This document shows, piece after piece, positions 28,029 through 35,707 of a stretch of 64,000 nucleotides of DNA. The notes under the pieces are model-generated. The model saw only the letters and a list, made by a program, of their open reading frames with translations. It made no database searches and was not told the DNA's origin. The stretch comes from Shewanella sp. c952. Its GTDB lineage: Bacteria; Pseudomonadota; Gammaproteobacteria; Enterobacterales; Shewanellaceae. The stretch is taken from assembly GCF_019654975.1 (NCBI RefSeq), contig NZ_BPEW01000004.1, positions 1-64,000 on the forward strand. Reading direction: 5' to 3'. The translations under genes and the position numbers were made by a program. The first letter of the stretch is position 1. Every line of letters starts with the position of its first letter.

Positions 28029-28298
28029 ATGGACACTGAGCAAGATAGCTACATGACTGAAGAAACACTAATTGAAACCGTCGAAAACCAAATTGCCGAT
28101 GGCGAGCCTAAAAAAGTCAAAGAGACTTTAATGCGTTTGGTCATGACCGGTACACCGCGTGAAGAAGCGATTCAATGGATGGCATGCGCACTGGCGATTG
28201 AAGTAAGTGACGTTATGCAAAATAACGCATCGTTCAACCAAGTACGTTACGCCCAACATTTAGATGCATTGCCAAATTTAGATTGGATGGAAGATTAG
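28029..28298 (+). CDS. Small acidic conserved protein of unknown function
   Basis: The 89-residue, strongly acidic, helical protein contains KETLMRLVMTGTPREEAIQWMACALAIEVSDVM and ends LPNLDWMED. It has no signal peptide or cysteine pair beyond a single Cys. I do not recognise a domain. An AGAGAG sequence precedes the ATG and a strong terminator follows, so it is a real monocistronic gene. The sequence looks well conserved rather than random. Confidence 0.7.
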   Translation: MDTEQDSYMTEETLIETVENQIADGEPKKVKETLMRLVMTGTPREEAIQWMACALAIEVSDVMQNNASFNQVRYAQHLDALPNLDWMED

Positions 28299-28332
28299 TC
28301 ATAGCGCAATCGTCATTCGGCTAAGTCTACTG

Positions 28333-28363
28333 AAACCCCGATAACTCATGTTATCGGGGTTTT
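28333..28363 (+). terminator. Intrinsic terminator
   Basis: AAACCCCGATAA and TTATCGGGGTTT form a 12-bp perfect stem with a CTCATG loop and a T-tract, 35 bp after the small acidic protein gene. Confidence 0.9.
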
Positions 28364-28445
28364 GCTTTATAGGCATATGAAACGTGCACATTAAAAAGAA
28401 CTAACTAAAGTAGTGGCAAGGATCATGTGATTAATAATATAAATT

Positions 28446-28940
28446 TTATTGTGGCTTTAATTGCTGCATCAATTGAAATATTTGCTCTATATGCCAGATT
28501 TCAGTTATTTGGCCTTTACCATTTAATTGGAAAATATCGTGGCCTGCATAGTAAGCCGTTTTGTTGCTAGCAGGCATACCAAAGAAATCGCCGACATGTT
28601 TGGCAGATGCGTTCCAGCGAACCATCACTTTATTATTTTCTAAAAAGTGAATTTGCTGAATATTATGCTTCATATCTAGCCCTTGTAACGATTGTACTAA
28701 ACCCCACATGCCATCGAAATCGCTAGCTTTTACCATCGGGTTTCTGTCGTGATCGATTAGGTCTCTTGCGATCACTTGTTCATATTTTTCTCGATTTCCA
28801 CTATCCCAAGCATCATAAAAAGCATTGATCACTTGTTCTTTGTCTGCTTTGGTCATCGTAGTGCTTATTGGTTGTGCCTGTAATGACATCGACAGCATTG
28901 TTAAGGTGATTAATCCTAATAGATTTTTAATTATGTACAT
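28446..28940 (-). CDS. SnoaL-like/NTF2-fold exported protein
   Basis: The 164-residue product has a signal peptide (MYIIKNLLGLITLTMLSMSLQA) and a SnoaL-type NTF2 fold: FYDAWDSGNREKYEQVIARDLIDHDRNP, then WNASAKHVGDFFGMPASNKTAYYAGHDIFQLNGKGQITEIWHIEQIF. The WHIEQ and GHDIF patterns are those of ester cyclase or ketosteroid-isomerase-like proteins. No catalytic role is certain. A second protein of the same fold is encoded 195 bp upstream on the same strand. Confidence 0.8.
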   Translation of the reverse strand: MYIIKNLLGLITLTMLSMSLQAQPISTTMTKADKEQVINAFYDAWDSGNREKYEQVIARDLIDHDRNPMVKASDFDGMWGLVQSLQGLDMKHNIQQIHFLENNKVMVRWNASAKHVGDFFGMPASNKTAYYAGHDIFQLNGKGQITEIWHIEQIFQLMQQLKPQ

Positions 28941-29135
28941 TGTTTATATTCCTAGCGACCGACAAATATTTGCGGTGCCATCGAGGCACCATTAATTTTT
29001 ACTACTGTTTTTTTAATTCATTAATGCCGAAAAGTTTTACTTTGAAAGTATCCATTTCAGCATTCTGATTATCTTTGACCAAAGGTATAAATTTATCGCT
29101 TTACCATTGTTTAAAGAGAAATTGATTCTACTCGC

Positions 29136-29663
29136 TTAAAACATTCCATTTGAGTTTGCTGCAGGAATATTAGGTGCCATCCAAGGAACAGCATTACTTT
29201 CAGAGCCGACTACCTGTAGCGTGTCCCAATGTTCTATTGCTTTACCATTAGCAGCAAAACGATAGATATCAACACCTGCAATACCGGTGTCAGTATGATC
29301 ATCACTGGTTAAATTAACAAAGTTAACATGTGCCCACACATAATCATTTACGGCCACTATCTTGTGTACCACCACGTGAAGGTTTTTGCGCTCACGAGTA
29401 AATTGTGCAAAGGCTTGACCCAATGCAATAGGACCATTGGGAAGCATAGGGTTATGCTGGATATACTCAGGATGCAGGTATTCGGCAGTCGCTTCTTCGG
29501 ATTGCTTTTGGTTAATCATTTTTTCATAAAGATTAAGTGTTGTTTTGATATTTTGAATACTCGCTTTATCTTCAGCATTGACCATGACAACTAAGGGTGT
29601 GTCTGCTGGTTGAGTTGACAGGATGCTCGAAAAGCTTTCCAAGTCGTGGTTAGATTCATTCAT
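29136..29663 (-). CDS. SnoaL-like/NTF2-fold protein
   Basis: The 175-residue product has no signal peptide. The fold signature is LYEKMINQKQSEEATAEYLHPEYIQHNPMLPNGPIALGQAFAQF, then VVHKIVAVNDYVWAHVNFVN and DIYRFAANGKAIEHWDTLQVV. The YIQHNP and EHWD motifs are those of the SnoaL-like group often annotated as a predicted ester cyclase. It lies divergent from a LysR gene. The two neighbouring NTF2-fold genes could form a small regulon under that LysR protein, but this is inferred from layout only. Confidence 0.8.
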   Translation of the reverse strand: MNESNHDLESFSSILSTQPADTPLVVMVNAEDKASIQNIKTTLNLYEKMINQKQSEEATAEYLHPEYIQHNPMLPNGPIALGQAFAQFTRERKNLHVVVHKIVAVNDYVWAHVNFVNLTSDDHTDTGIAGVDIYRFAANGKAIEHWDTLQVVGSESNAVPWMAPNIPAANSNGMF

Positions 29664-29763
29664 AATGGACTACCTGTTATTTTCAATTACTGTTTAACTA
29701 TTCAACAAAACAAATATACGCTTTGCGAAAATGCTTTTAAATGGGTAAAGTTGCAATATGAAA

Positions 29764-29777
29764 TTGCACAGGTGCAA
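29764..29777. promoter_or_regulatory. Perfect palindrome overlapping the LysR translation start region
   Basis: TTGCAC-AG-GTGCAA is a 6-bp perfect inverted repeat with a 2-bp spacer, just before the LysR ATG at 29781 and covering its AGGTG SD. Another TTGCA lies 8 bases upstream at 29751-29755. It could be an autoregulatory operator of the LysR protein. Confidence 0.45.
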
Positions 29778-29780
29778 ACG

Positions 29781-30671
29781 ATGGATTGGAATGACATACG
29801 TTTTATTTTAGCTATAGCAAATTATGGGACGCTCCACGAAGCTGCTGCACATTTGAAAGTCAATCATTCAACGGTATGGCGGCGCATACAATCATTGGAA
29901 AAATCTTTTGCAACGCAAATATTTTTGGTTGATAGGAACGGATATACCCTAACGAAAGCGGGTGAAGGGGTTATAGAGCATGCTAGAGCTATGGCTGCAA
30001 ACATGGATGCAATAGAAAGAGTCATATCAGGTCAAAATAAAGAACTTAAAGGGCTAATTAAGTTAACCGCACCAGCAGTGTTCGCAAATGGCGTTCTGCC
30101 TAAATTGATAAAAGAATTTAGAAGCATTCATCCTGCAATAAATTTCGAATTACATGTCGATGGTACCGCCTTGAGTCTAGAAAAGCGTGAAGCTGATATT
30201 GCGTTTAGGTTCACAAATAATGTACCAGACGATGTAATAGCCCATGAACTTGGGCTATCAAGTTGGTCATTGATGATTAGCAAAGAGCTTTATCAAGGGG
30301 AAAAGTTAACACTTGATGAGTTAAAAGAGTGGCCTTTAATTGGATATGTCGATTTTCAAACACCTGCTGCACAATGGTTTGATGCAATGTTTCATGAGTC
30401 CGCCAAAGTCATATCGTGCAATGATGTTTCCCATGCACTCTCTTGCGCTAGAGAAGGCTTAGGGGTTGCATTACTCCCTATTTCCCATGAATCATCATTA
30501 ACGACTGTATATACTCTCCCTTCACAATTTAATATTAGGGGATGGCTTATAAGCCACAAAGACTTAAGAACATCAGCCAAAATTAAAACGTTTTGGGATT
30601 TTATTTTAAATAAACATAAAGAAAGTAACATAATATATTTAGCAGTAAGTAGCTTAAGCGATACTCGATAG
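29781..30671 (+). CDS. LysR family transcriptional regulator
   Basis: A regulator of 296 residues from the ATG at 29781; AGGTG lies seven bases upstream, and the frame extending to 29646 is not used. The N-terminal HTH reads DIRFILAIANYGTLHEAAAHLKVNHSTVWRRIQSLEKSF, followed by the LysR ligand domain (GLIKLTAPAVFANGVLPKLIKEF, ADIAFRFTN). It is divergent from the SnoaL-like gene. Its stop codon lies only 6 bp before the HlyD remnant, marking a junction between ordinary chromosome and decayed secretion genes. Confidence 0.9.
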   Translation: MDWNDIRFILAIANYGTLHEAAAHLKVNHSTVWRRIQSLEKSFATQIFLVDRNGYTLTKAGEGVIEHARAMAANMDAIERVISGQNKELKGLIKLTAPAVFANGVLPKLIKEFRSIHPAINFELHVDGTALSLEKREADIAFRFTNNVPDDVIAHELGLSSWSLMISKELYQGEKLTLDELKEWPLIGYVDFQTPAAQWFDAMFHESAKVISCNDVSHALSCAREGLGVALLPISHESSLTTVYTLPSQFNIRGWLISHKDLRTSAKIKTFWDFILNKHKESNIIYLAVSSLSDTR

Positions 30672-30677
30672 AAATAA

Positions 30678-30899
30678 CGAAATGAGGAGATTGCCGACAT
30701 TTCAGCCGATGCCATTGAGCATGAACAGCTCGGCTTATTGTTTCCCCTTAAGGCGTCATTAGCGAACGATGTAATAAATATAAATGGTAAATGGGATAAA
30801 TTAAAGCCTGGTATTTCAGTGGCAGCAGAAGTTAAAACGGGCACCCGCCGTTTAATGGAGTTTTTATTGGCGCGAGGTGTTAGTGAAGGCGCAAGATAG
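30678..30899 (+). pseudogene. HlyD-type secretion adaptor, C-terminal remnant
   Basis: An open frame from after TAA at 30675 to TAG at 30899 reads DISADAIEHEQLGLLFPLKA, SLANDVININGKWDKLKPGI, then SVAAEVKTGTRRLMEFLLAR and GVSEGAR. The pattern I.ADAIEDE.LGL.FP...L......V.G...KL.PG..V.AE.KTG.RR..EFLL is the last beta domain of HlyD-family type I secretion adaptors. There is no start codon or N-terminal half. The usual LLRY...SIRER tail is replaced. The rest of a secretion operon (HlyB, TolC) is absent. Confidence 0.8.
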
Positions 30900-30927
30900 C
30901 GTTAGTCTTTTAGTAAGGAGTAAACTA

Positions 30928-31458
30928 ATGAAAGCTTCTACTTGGTTCCTAATTCTCATCGCCGGCAGTTTTACAGGTTGCTATGGCGATAGGATTTTAT
31001 CTAACTTATTGTTTGATAAGTACTGTAGTGAAGAGGGGCGTACTGGTCAGTTTATCTATGAACGTGTCGGGTTAGGGGAAGAGTATTTTATACCAATACC
31101 TAAAAACAGGCGTGAACTAGTGCGTGTTGATAGGGGTTATTTTATAGATAATGATAAACTATTAATTGATGAAAAGCGTTTTTTAAAAGATTTTGTTTAT
31201 AGTGATACCAGGGAAATTCTGATCTCTCAATTTGGGCCTATTTATAGTTATGAAAATACCGTTGTTAGAAAGTCAGATAACAAGGTACTTAGTAAAAAAA
31301 TATTCCTTGTAAATGAAAAAGGTTGGTTGTTTAGGCAGTCCATTTTGTGGGTGGCTGTTGGAGACCATTGTCCAGAGTATAGAGGGAACTTAGTAGTTAA
31401 ATCAGAAAGTAAAACATTCTACAAAGATCTTATTGATAATACATTTTATAAAAAATAA
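30928..31458 (+). CDS. Putative lipoprotein of unknown function
   Basis: The product has 176 residues from the ATG at 30928, preceded by AAGGAG. The signal MKASTWFLILIAGSFTGC gives a lipobox-like FTGC with Cys18. The mature part has an ERVGLGEEYFIPIPKNRRELVRVDRGYFID motif, many charged residues, and a late DHCPEYRGN. I do not recognise a family. It sits between an HlyD remnant and an RTX-hydrolase-like fragment, so it may be a leftover accessory gene of a type I secretion locus. Confidence 0.6.
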   Translation: MKASTWFLILIAGSFTGCYGDRILSNLLFDKYCSEEGRTGQFIYERVGLGEEYFIPIPKNRRELVRVDRGYFIDNDKLLIDEKRFLKDFVYSDTREILISQFGPIYSYENTVVRKSDNKVLSKKIFLVNEKGWLFRQSILWVAVGDHCPEYRGNLVVKSESKTFYKDLIDNTFYKK

Positions 31459-31475
31459 CTTAAATGGAGTTTATT

Positions 31476-31865
31476 ATGGTTATTAAGTCATTATTTAATG
31501 ATGCTCTCTTGGCTCAAGCGGCTTACGCAACAAAGTTAACCGCAGGAATGAAGGAAAGCGAGTTTATAGACGCGCTATTACGTGTATCAGGTGTTACTCA
31601 AGCTCAAGCTGAGTATTTTGTATCAAAATATAGGGTAGTTGAGCAAGTTGAGAATGCAGATACTGGCTTTTCAGCTACTTTGTTTGAAAACAAAGAAACA
31701 CTCGAATATCATCTCGCAACTCGAGGTACAGATAGTTCAAACCCACTAAACCCTGATTGGATAGATGCTAATGTAGACAATCTATTTCATGGAGCTTCTT
31801 ACGACCAAGTTGCAGTTTTATTAAACTTTTATCTTAGGTTGACACATGCACAAACATATCATTAA
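31476..31865 (+). CDS. Truncated RTX-exoprotein/lipase-like N-terminal fragment
   Basis: The product has 129 residues from the ATG at 31476, with GGAG six bases upstream. LFNDALLAQAAYATKLTAGM, TGFSATLFENKETLEYHLATRGTDSSNPLNPDW and YDQVAVLLNFYLRLTH resemble the start of large secreted calcium-binding (RTX) hydrolases. In those the next part holds the GHSLGG nucleophile elbow. Here the frame ends right after LTHAQTYH, before any catalytic motif or RTX repeat, so the gene is probably truncated. A real short protein cannot be excluded. Confidence 0.55.
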   Translation: MVIKSLFNDALLAQAAYATKLTAGMKESEFIDALLRVSGVTQAQAEYFVSKYRVVEQVENADTGFSATLFENKETLEYHLATRGTDSSNPLNPDWIDANVDNLFHGASYDQVAVLLNFYLRLTHAQTYH

Positions 31866-33154
31866 TCGCAAAAATCTCACAGTGCCGGAAAATCTCAACA
31901 TGAGTGGCGATGATCAAATAGTTACTAGTTTATATGCTATACCGACACCTTATTTAACATAATATACATTGTGCGCACTCATGTTTGAAATGAAAAAGAA
32001 GAGGATGTATACCACTTAAGCAGTTCTAGTGGTTACTCAACTTACCTGTATTACACAATATATCTTTGTAAGCATAATCACGAACTCATTGTTTACATGT
32101 ACCTTTTATTGCTACTTATACCGAAATCTACAGCATTTTGACACGCTGCTGTGTTGATTCTGCAGTAGTAAGCCTAGCAAACTTTAAAAGCAGCCACACA
32201 GCGCACGCTACATTTTAGTGCTATCAAACTAAATCAACTAAATCAAACGACTCGCTTTGGTTTTAGTATCTTTCACTGCCGCTAACGTTAGTTTTGTAAA
32301 AGCGATACTTAACTGTAGTCAGTAACGATGAATTCGAAACAGTTAACTGAAGCGATTAGTTGATTAGTGGTCATTGAATCTGCATGGCTGATGATTCACC
32401 GAACAGAGCCTGGCCTTTATAAGAATTCGTTTTCAATCTATACATCTGAAACTAATCGATGCCGATGCTTGTCTGTGCCGAAATCCTCAATACTGCAAAC
32501 TAAACATTAAGCCCTAAGAACTAAGCATCCAGTATGTGTAATAACGTTGGCGTTTAGAACCTTGACGATTAGACAACCGGCTTAACACTTGTCGTACTTA
32601 ATACTTAAGTGATGGCGTATTTGTTTGGCAGCAGCTTATTCAACCATGCGGCTAATGCCTTCAACTATTGTTATCCCGTTTAGGCTAGATTTAACGTATA
32701 GCTAATGTTTAACAAACACATTTTCATTTTACGGTTTGGGCTGTACTTAGTGTTTCAATGTAGCCAAATCGACATACTGCTGCAGTTTTATATAACTGTG
32801 GCTACCAATCTATGCCGCAGCGTTTGAGAGTTTATTTTTGTACAAGGCATTGTTAAAACAGTCTATTGAGGCTGTGCTTACAGGCCAACGCTTGTTACAT
32901 CTGGATCGGAGCAATCGATAGCGACAATTTAAACTGACTATTCAACATCGCTAAAAGACTACGTTAATCATATTAATAACTATTGTTTTACAGCTGAGAT
33001 TAGCTATGACACATTGGTATTGCCTGGATGAATGTTTGTATTAACGGGCTTTATAAGTGGAGAATTAGAGTTTTTAGGTGGATGCCGATAATGTCACTTA
33101 TCGGCATTAAGCTATCTGAATTAATTAGTGCTTTGCTTATATTTAAGCTTTGTT
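31866..33154. other. 1.3-kb accessory region without recognisable genes
   Basis: No frame with a credible start and family was found on either strand. I saw only small repeats: two copies of AACTAAATC at about 32227, the palindrome CTAACGTTAG near 32282, and a strong hairpin at 33082-33107. I looked for integron attC-like, CRISPR-like and tRNA-like structure and saw none convincing. Context suggests decayed DNA between a truncated secretion gene and an integrase, possibly holding the recombinase attachment site. Confidence 0.4.
33082..33107. repeat. 10-bp perfect inverted repeat downstream of the recombinase gene
   Basis: ATGCCGATAA and TTATCGGCAT flank a 6-base loop, 48 bp past the recombinase stop codon. 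No T-tract follows on either strand, so it is not a standard intrinsic terminator. A recombination site or RNA-processing hairpin are alternatives. Confidence 0.5.
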
Positions 33155-34480
33155 TTACTCAATACCTTGTAGGTTATCTAACGGTTTATTTTGACCGCTT
33201 TGATGACGTTCTATCTGTGTGGTGTGTAAATATTGCGATGTGGTATCGATGCTCTCATGTCCAGCATCGGCTTGTACATGAGACAACGGCCTGCCATGAA
33301 TATTGATGTCATGAGTGATCCCTGTATGGCGTATATTGTGGATACTCAGTTGTCTCATTTGTGCTCCATCTTCAACAAAGCCGTCATTTTCGGCGCTTAT
33401 CGCCGCAAGAACGATGATCTTGTCTACTTCTTCTCGTATCTGGCGGATCCCTAGGTTGGCATTAATACAGCCAACTTCCCTGCCTCGTCCAGCTGCTCTT
33501 TGTCTAATAATAAGTGGATGCAGTTCAGTTGATTTCGGATAATCTGCTAGGCCTAAATAATGTCTGTACTCCACTAGTGCCTCAAGCAGTGCATTAGACA
33601 TAGAAACGGTACGACGCTTGCCTCCTTTACTTGAAGGAATATGAAAGCTCCAAATACCTGTTTGTGGATTACGTTTAAACTGTGCCATGACTGGCGAGTA
33701 CCCTGCTCTTGCAGATACTTCCGATACGCGCAGATAACAAGAATAGATAAGTTTAATTAAGAACAAGCTACGTTGATGGGTTTCTGGCTGTTCTTTGGCT
33801 AACTTGGTGACTGTCGATATAACATAGGACCATTGTAACTCGGTAAAAGCGAGTTGATTGTCACCGTCATTGTCTAGACGGTATTTTTTGCTTGAAGCAA
33901 ACCGGCTTTTATTAAGCCACATCTGTGCTGGGTTTTTCTCCACATAATCTTCACTCATTAAATAGGCATAAAAAGACGATAGAATGGCGATTTTGGTTTT
34001 TAAGGCGCTTTCACTTAATACATAAGGTTGGATCTTATCTGCAGTCTTTTTGCCGCGAAACGGCAGCCACTGCGGGTTTGGCGTTCGCAGTGTACTGCCC
34101 TTCTCTGCTTTGAACTGAGCAACATTATAAAAGCCAATAAGGTTTAAAGGTGGTGTTTGGCAATACTCAACGTATTTCCCCACCTCTTTGCGGCCAACCT
34201 TAACCAGATCTTGCTTTGCAACGTCAAAACACCAATGCAGAAAAGTAGTGAGTTCACTGCGGTACGCTTTATAGTTATTTTCACTGTACTTTTGCTCAGC
34301 TAGCCAGTCGGTGGCATGTTCAAATACAACACTGGCGTCTTCTATCCCACTTAAAGAGAGTTGAGTAATACGTTGATTGACTATTGGATTACCATTTTCA
34401 AGGTACTCAATAGAGTCGAAGAGTGGCATTACAATTGGAAGTAGCATTGACGAGTCGCTTGGAAAGCTAATTAATAGCAC
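33155..34480 (-). CDS. Tyrosine-type site-specific recombinase
   Basis: The 441-residue protein has an N-terminal SAM-like core-binding domain (YRSELTTFLHWCFDVAK region) and a C-terminal catalytic domain. All expected catalytic residues are visible: R251 (YLRVSEVS), Lys285 or Lys288, H381-x-x-R384 (HNIRHTG), H408 (GHES) and Y417 (QYLHTT). The start could be the GTG at 34480 or the ATG at 34447; neither has a clear SD. It is not next to a tRNA. It is the only mobility gene in the accessory stretch and lies 63 bp downstream of a Cys-rich gene. Confidence 0.9.
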   Translation of the reverse strand: MLLISFPSDSSMLLPIVMPLFDSIEYLENGNPIVNQRITQLSLSGIEDASVVFEHATDWLAEQKYSENNYKAYRSELTTFLHWCFDVAKQDLVKVGRKEVGKYVEYCQTPPLNLIGFYNVAQFKAEKGSTLRTPNPQWLPFRGKKTADKIQPYVLSESALKTKIAILSSFYAYLMSEDYVEKNPAQMWLNKSRFASSKKYRLDNDGDNQLAFTELQWSYVISTVTKLAKEQPETHQRSLFLIKLIYSCYLRVSEVSARAGYSPVMAQFKRNPQTGIWSFHIPSSKGGKRRTVSMSNALLEALVEYRHYLGLADYPKSTELHPLIIRQRAAGRGREVGCINANLGIRQIREEVDKIIVLAAISAENDGFVEDGAQMRQLSIHNIRHTGITHDINIHGRPLSHVQADAGHESIDTTSQYLHTTQIERHQSGQNKPLDNLQGIE

Positions 34481-34543
34481 TATATTAATCAGTTAGATGA
34501 TTTTTGAGTAGTGTTGTTCTCTATAAAGGCTATTTTTCTTTAT

Positions 34544-34777
34544 TTAGGTGTTGGTAACCTTAATTTTTGATGAGCACTGGTTGTTACATTCACTGGCACA
34601 GTGTTGACTGCAGCTTATACGTTTCTCACAACACCAGAGACAAAGTTGCCAAACAGTATTTTTTGATTCCGAATCTAAGCACTTAAAGTCAGCTGCACAT
34701 AAATGTCCTTGCTGGATCAATTGCGCTACCTTTTCTTGTGGGATACTAATATTGAGGTGTTTGTTACTGGCTTCCAT
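34544..34777 (-). CDS. 77-residue cysteine-rich protein of unknown function
   Basis: This small protein has nine cysteines (27, 33, 46, 49, 50, 56, 60, 64, 68). The last four are spaced exactly C-x3-C-x3-C-x3-C, and there is a CLWCC motif. The N-terminus (ISIPQEKVAQLIQQGHLCAADFKCLDSES) looks like a folded, conserved domain. There is no signal peptide, so it is cytoplasmic. It could bind iron-sulfur or zinc. A near-consensus Fur box lies 49 bp upstream and the recombinase gene is 63 bp downstream on the same strand. I do not recognise a named family. Confidence 0.7.
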   Translation of the reverse strand: MEASNKHLNISIPQEKVAQLIQQGHLCAADFKCLDSESKNTVWQLCLWCCEKRISCSQHCASECNNQCSSKIKVTNT

Positions 34778-34825
34778 GAGGTTCTCTACCGATATTACAT
34801 TTACTGTAAAGCCAATATACCTAAA

Positions 34826-34840
34826 TGAGAATAATTATCA
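34826..34840 (-). promoter_or_regulatory. Probable Fur box upstream of the Cys-rich gene
   Basis: TGAGAATAATTATCA matches the 7-1-7 Fur consensus (TGATAAT-N-ATTATCA) at 14 of 15 positions. It lies 49 bp upstream of the ATG at 34777, a normal position for iron repression. Confidence 0.6.
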
Positions 34841-34973
34841 ATAGCATTATTGCGGTAGTTAGATCTATCGCTGATTTTAACAGTAAGTTGAGTGCTTGCT
34901 GCTAGCAAGTTAGGTTTTAAGCGCTTATTCATAAACTAAGCGCATGGTACTCATATTGATTACTTTTTGCGGG

Positions 34974-35477
34974 TTAGTTAGCTTTATCGCTGTCAGCCAA
35001 AAAATCAAAAATTGCAAATTGTTCCGTTCCATTAACTTCAAAACTTACAATAGCTTGCCAAACCATATAACCACTGCTGCATGAACCATAGATCAATGGA
35101 GCCTGATAGCGCTTTTTATCGGTCTCAGTCAAATTGACCGGGATAATCCCCATAAACATATCTCTACCTTCGATACGGATCTTAACGTTTTCGATAGATT
35201 TAGAACTGGTCAAACTTAGTTTAAGTGGCTTTTCACTTGGGGTGTTCCATGGAGATATGCTCAAGGCTAAGTCGGTGCCACCTGCTGACTTTTTACATGC
35301 TCCAATTTGAAAATCACATAAACTAGGGTCAGCCTTAAATGCGGTTGTCGTTTTGTTGCTATTTGGTTCGCAACCACTAATGAATAACGCCGCTAAACAA
35401 GCGTATAAGACTCTCAATACTACTGATTTGTGAGTATGTTGCACAATAAATAACCTTTTAACTAACTCTGTTAACAT
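34974..35477 (-). CDS. Uncharacterised lipoprotein divergent from the cbb3 operon
   Basis: The 167-residue product has a signal peptide ending in a lipobox (LFISGC, lipidated Cys36). The mature part has three further cysteines (54, 61, 133), a DMFMG Met pair and GSCSSGYMVWQAIVSFEV. I do not recognise a characterised family. It is divergent from ccoN, and the intervening region holds a perfect FNR-type site only 14 bp from its ATG. A role linked to oxidase assembly, copper supply or low-oxygen growth is inferred from context only. Confidence 0.72.
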   Translation of the reverse strand: MLTELVKRLFIVQHTHKSVVLRVLYACLAALFISGCEPNSNKTTTAFKADPSLCDFQIGACKKSAGGTDLALSISPWNTPSEKPLKLSLTSSKSIENVKIRIEGRDMFMGIIPVNLTETDKKRYQAPLIYGSCSSGYMVWQAIVSFEVNGTEQFAIFDFLADSDKAN

Positions 35478-35490
35478 TCTATTGAGTAGC

Positions 35491-35504
35491 TTGATCTAGA
35501 TCAA
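35491..35504. promoter_or_regulatory. Perfect FNR/EtrA site upstream of ccoN
   Basis: TTGAT-CTAG-ATCAA is an exact match to the FNR/Anr consensus (TTGAT-N4-ATCAA). It lies 14 bp from the divergent lipoprotein start and about 200 bp from ccoN. A weaker TTGAC-ATAG-CTCAA lies at 35534-35547. The gene for an FNR-type sensor is in the same window (42936-43688), which supports the call. Confidence 0.85.
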
Positions 35505-35707
35505 CTTTTCTATAGCCCTAATTCCTATCTTTTTTGACATAGCTCAAGTATCATTGCATTGCCTCGCGTTTACTTCATGAAACGTTAGGTTACACATTGA
35601 CACACACGGCTTTTTCCCTGTAGGGAAGACGTTAAAATGTGTCATTTTGCCGGGTAGAGTCTAACTCTACTTAATAATAAGTATAAGTAATAAGCAGTGG
35701 AAGCAAT

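Noticed and set aside
31981..32019. Short ATG frame in the 1.3-kb gene-free stretch
   Set aside because: Only about 12 codons and no ribosome-binding site.
32282..32291. CTAACGTTAG palindrome, first thought to be an integron attC-like core
   Set aside because: No paired R/L boxes or second core site in proper distance, and the recombinase lacks the IntI extra domain motif.
33028..33306. A 92-codon plus-strand frame antisense to the recombinase 3' end
   Set aside because: Overlaps the conserved recombinase coding end, has no SD and no domain.
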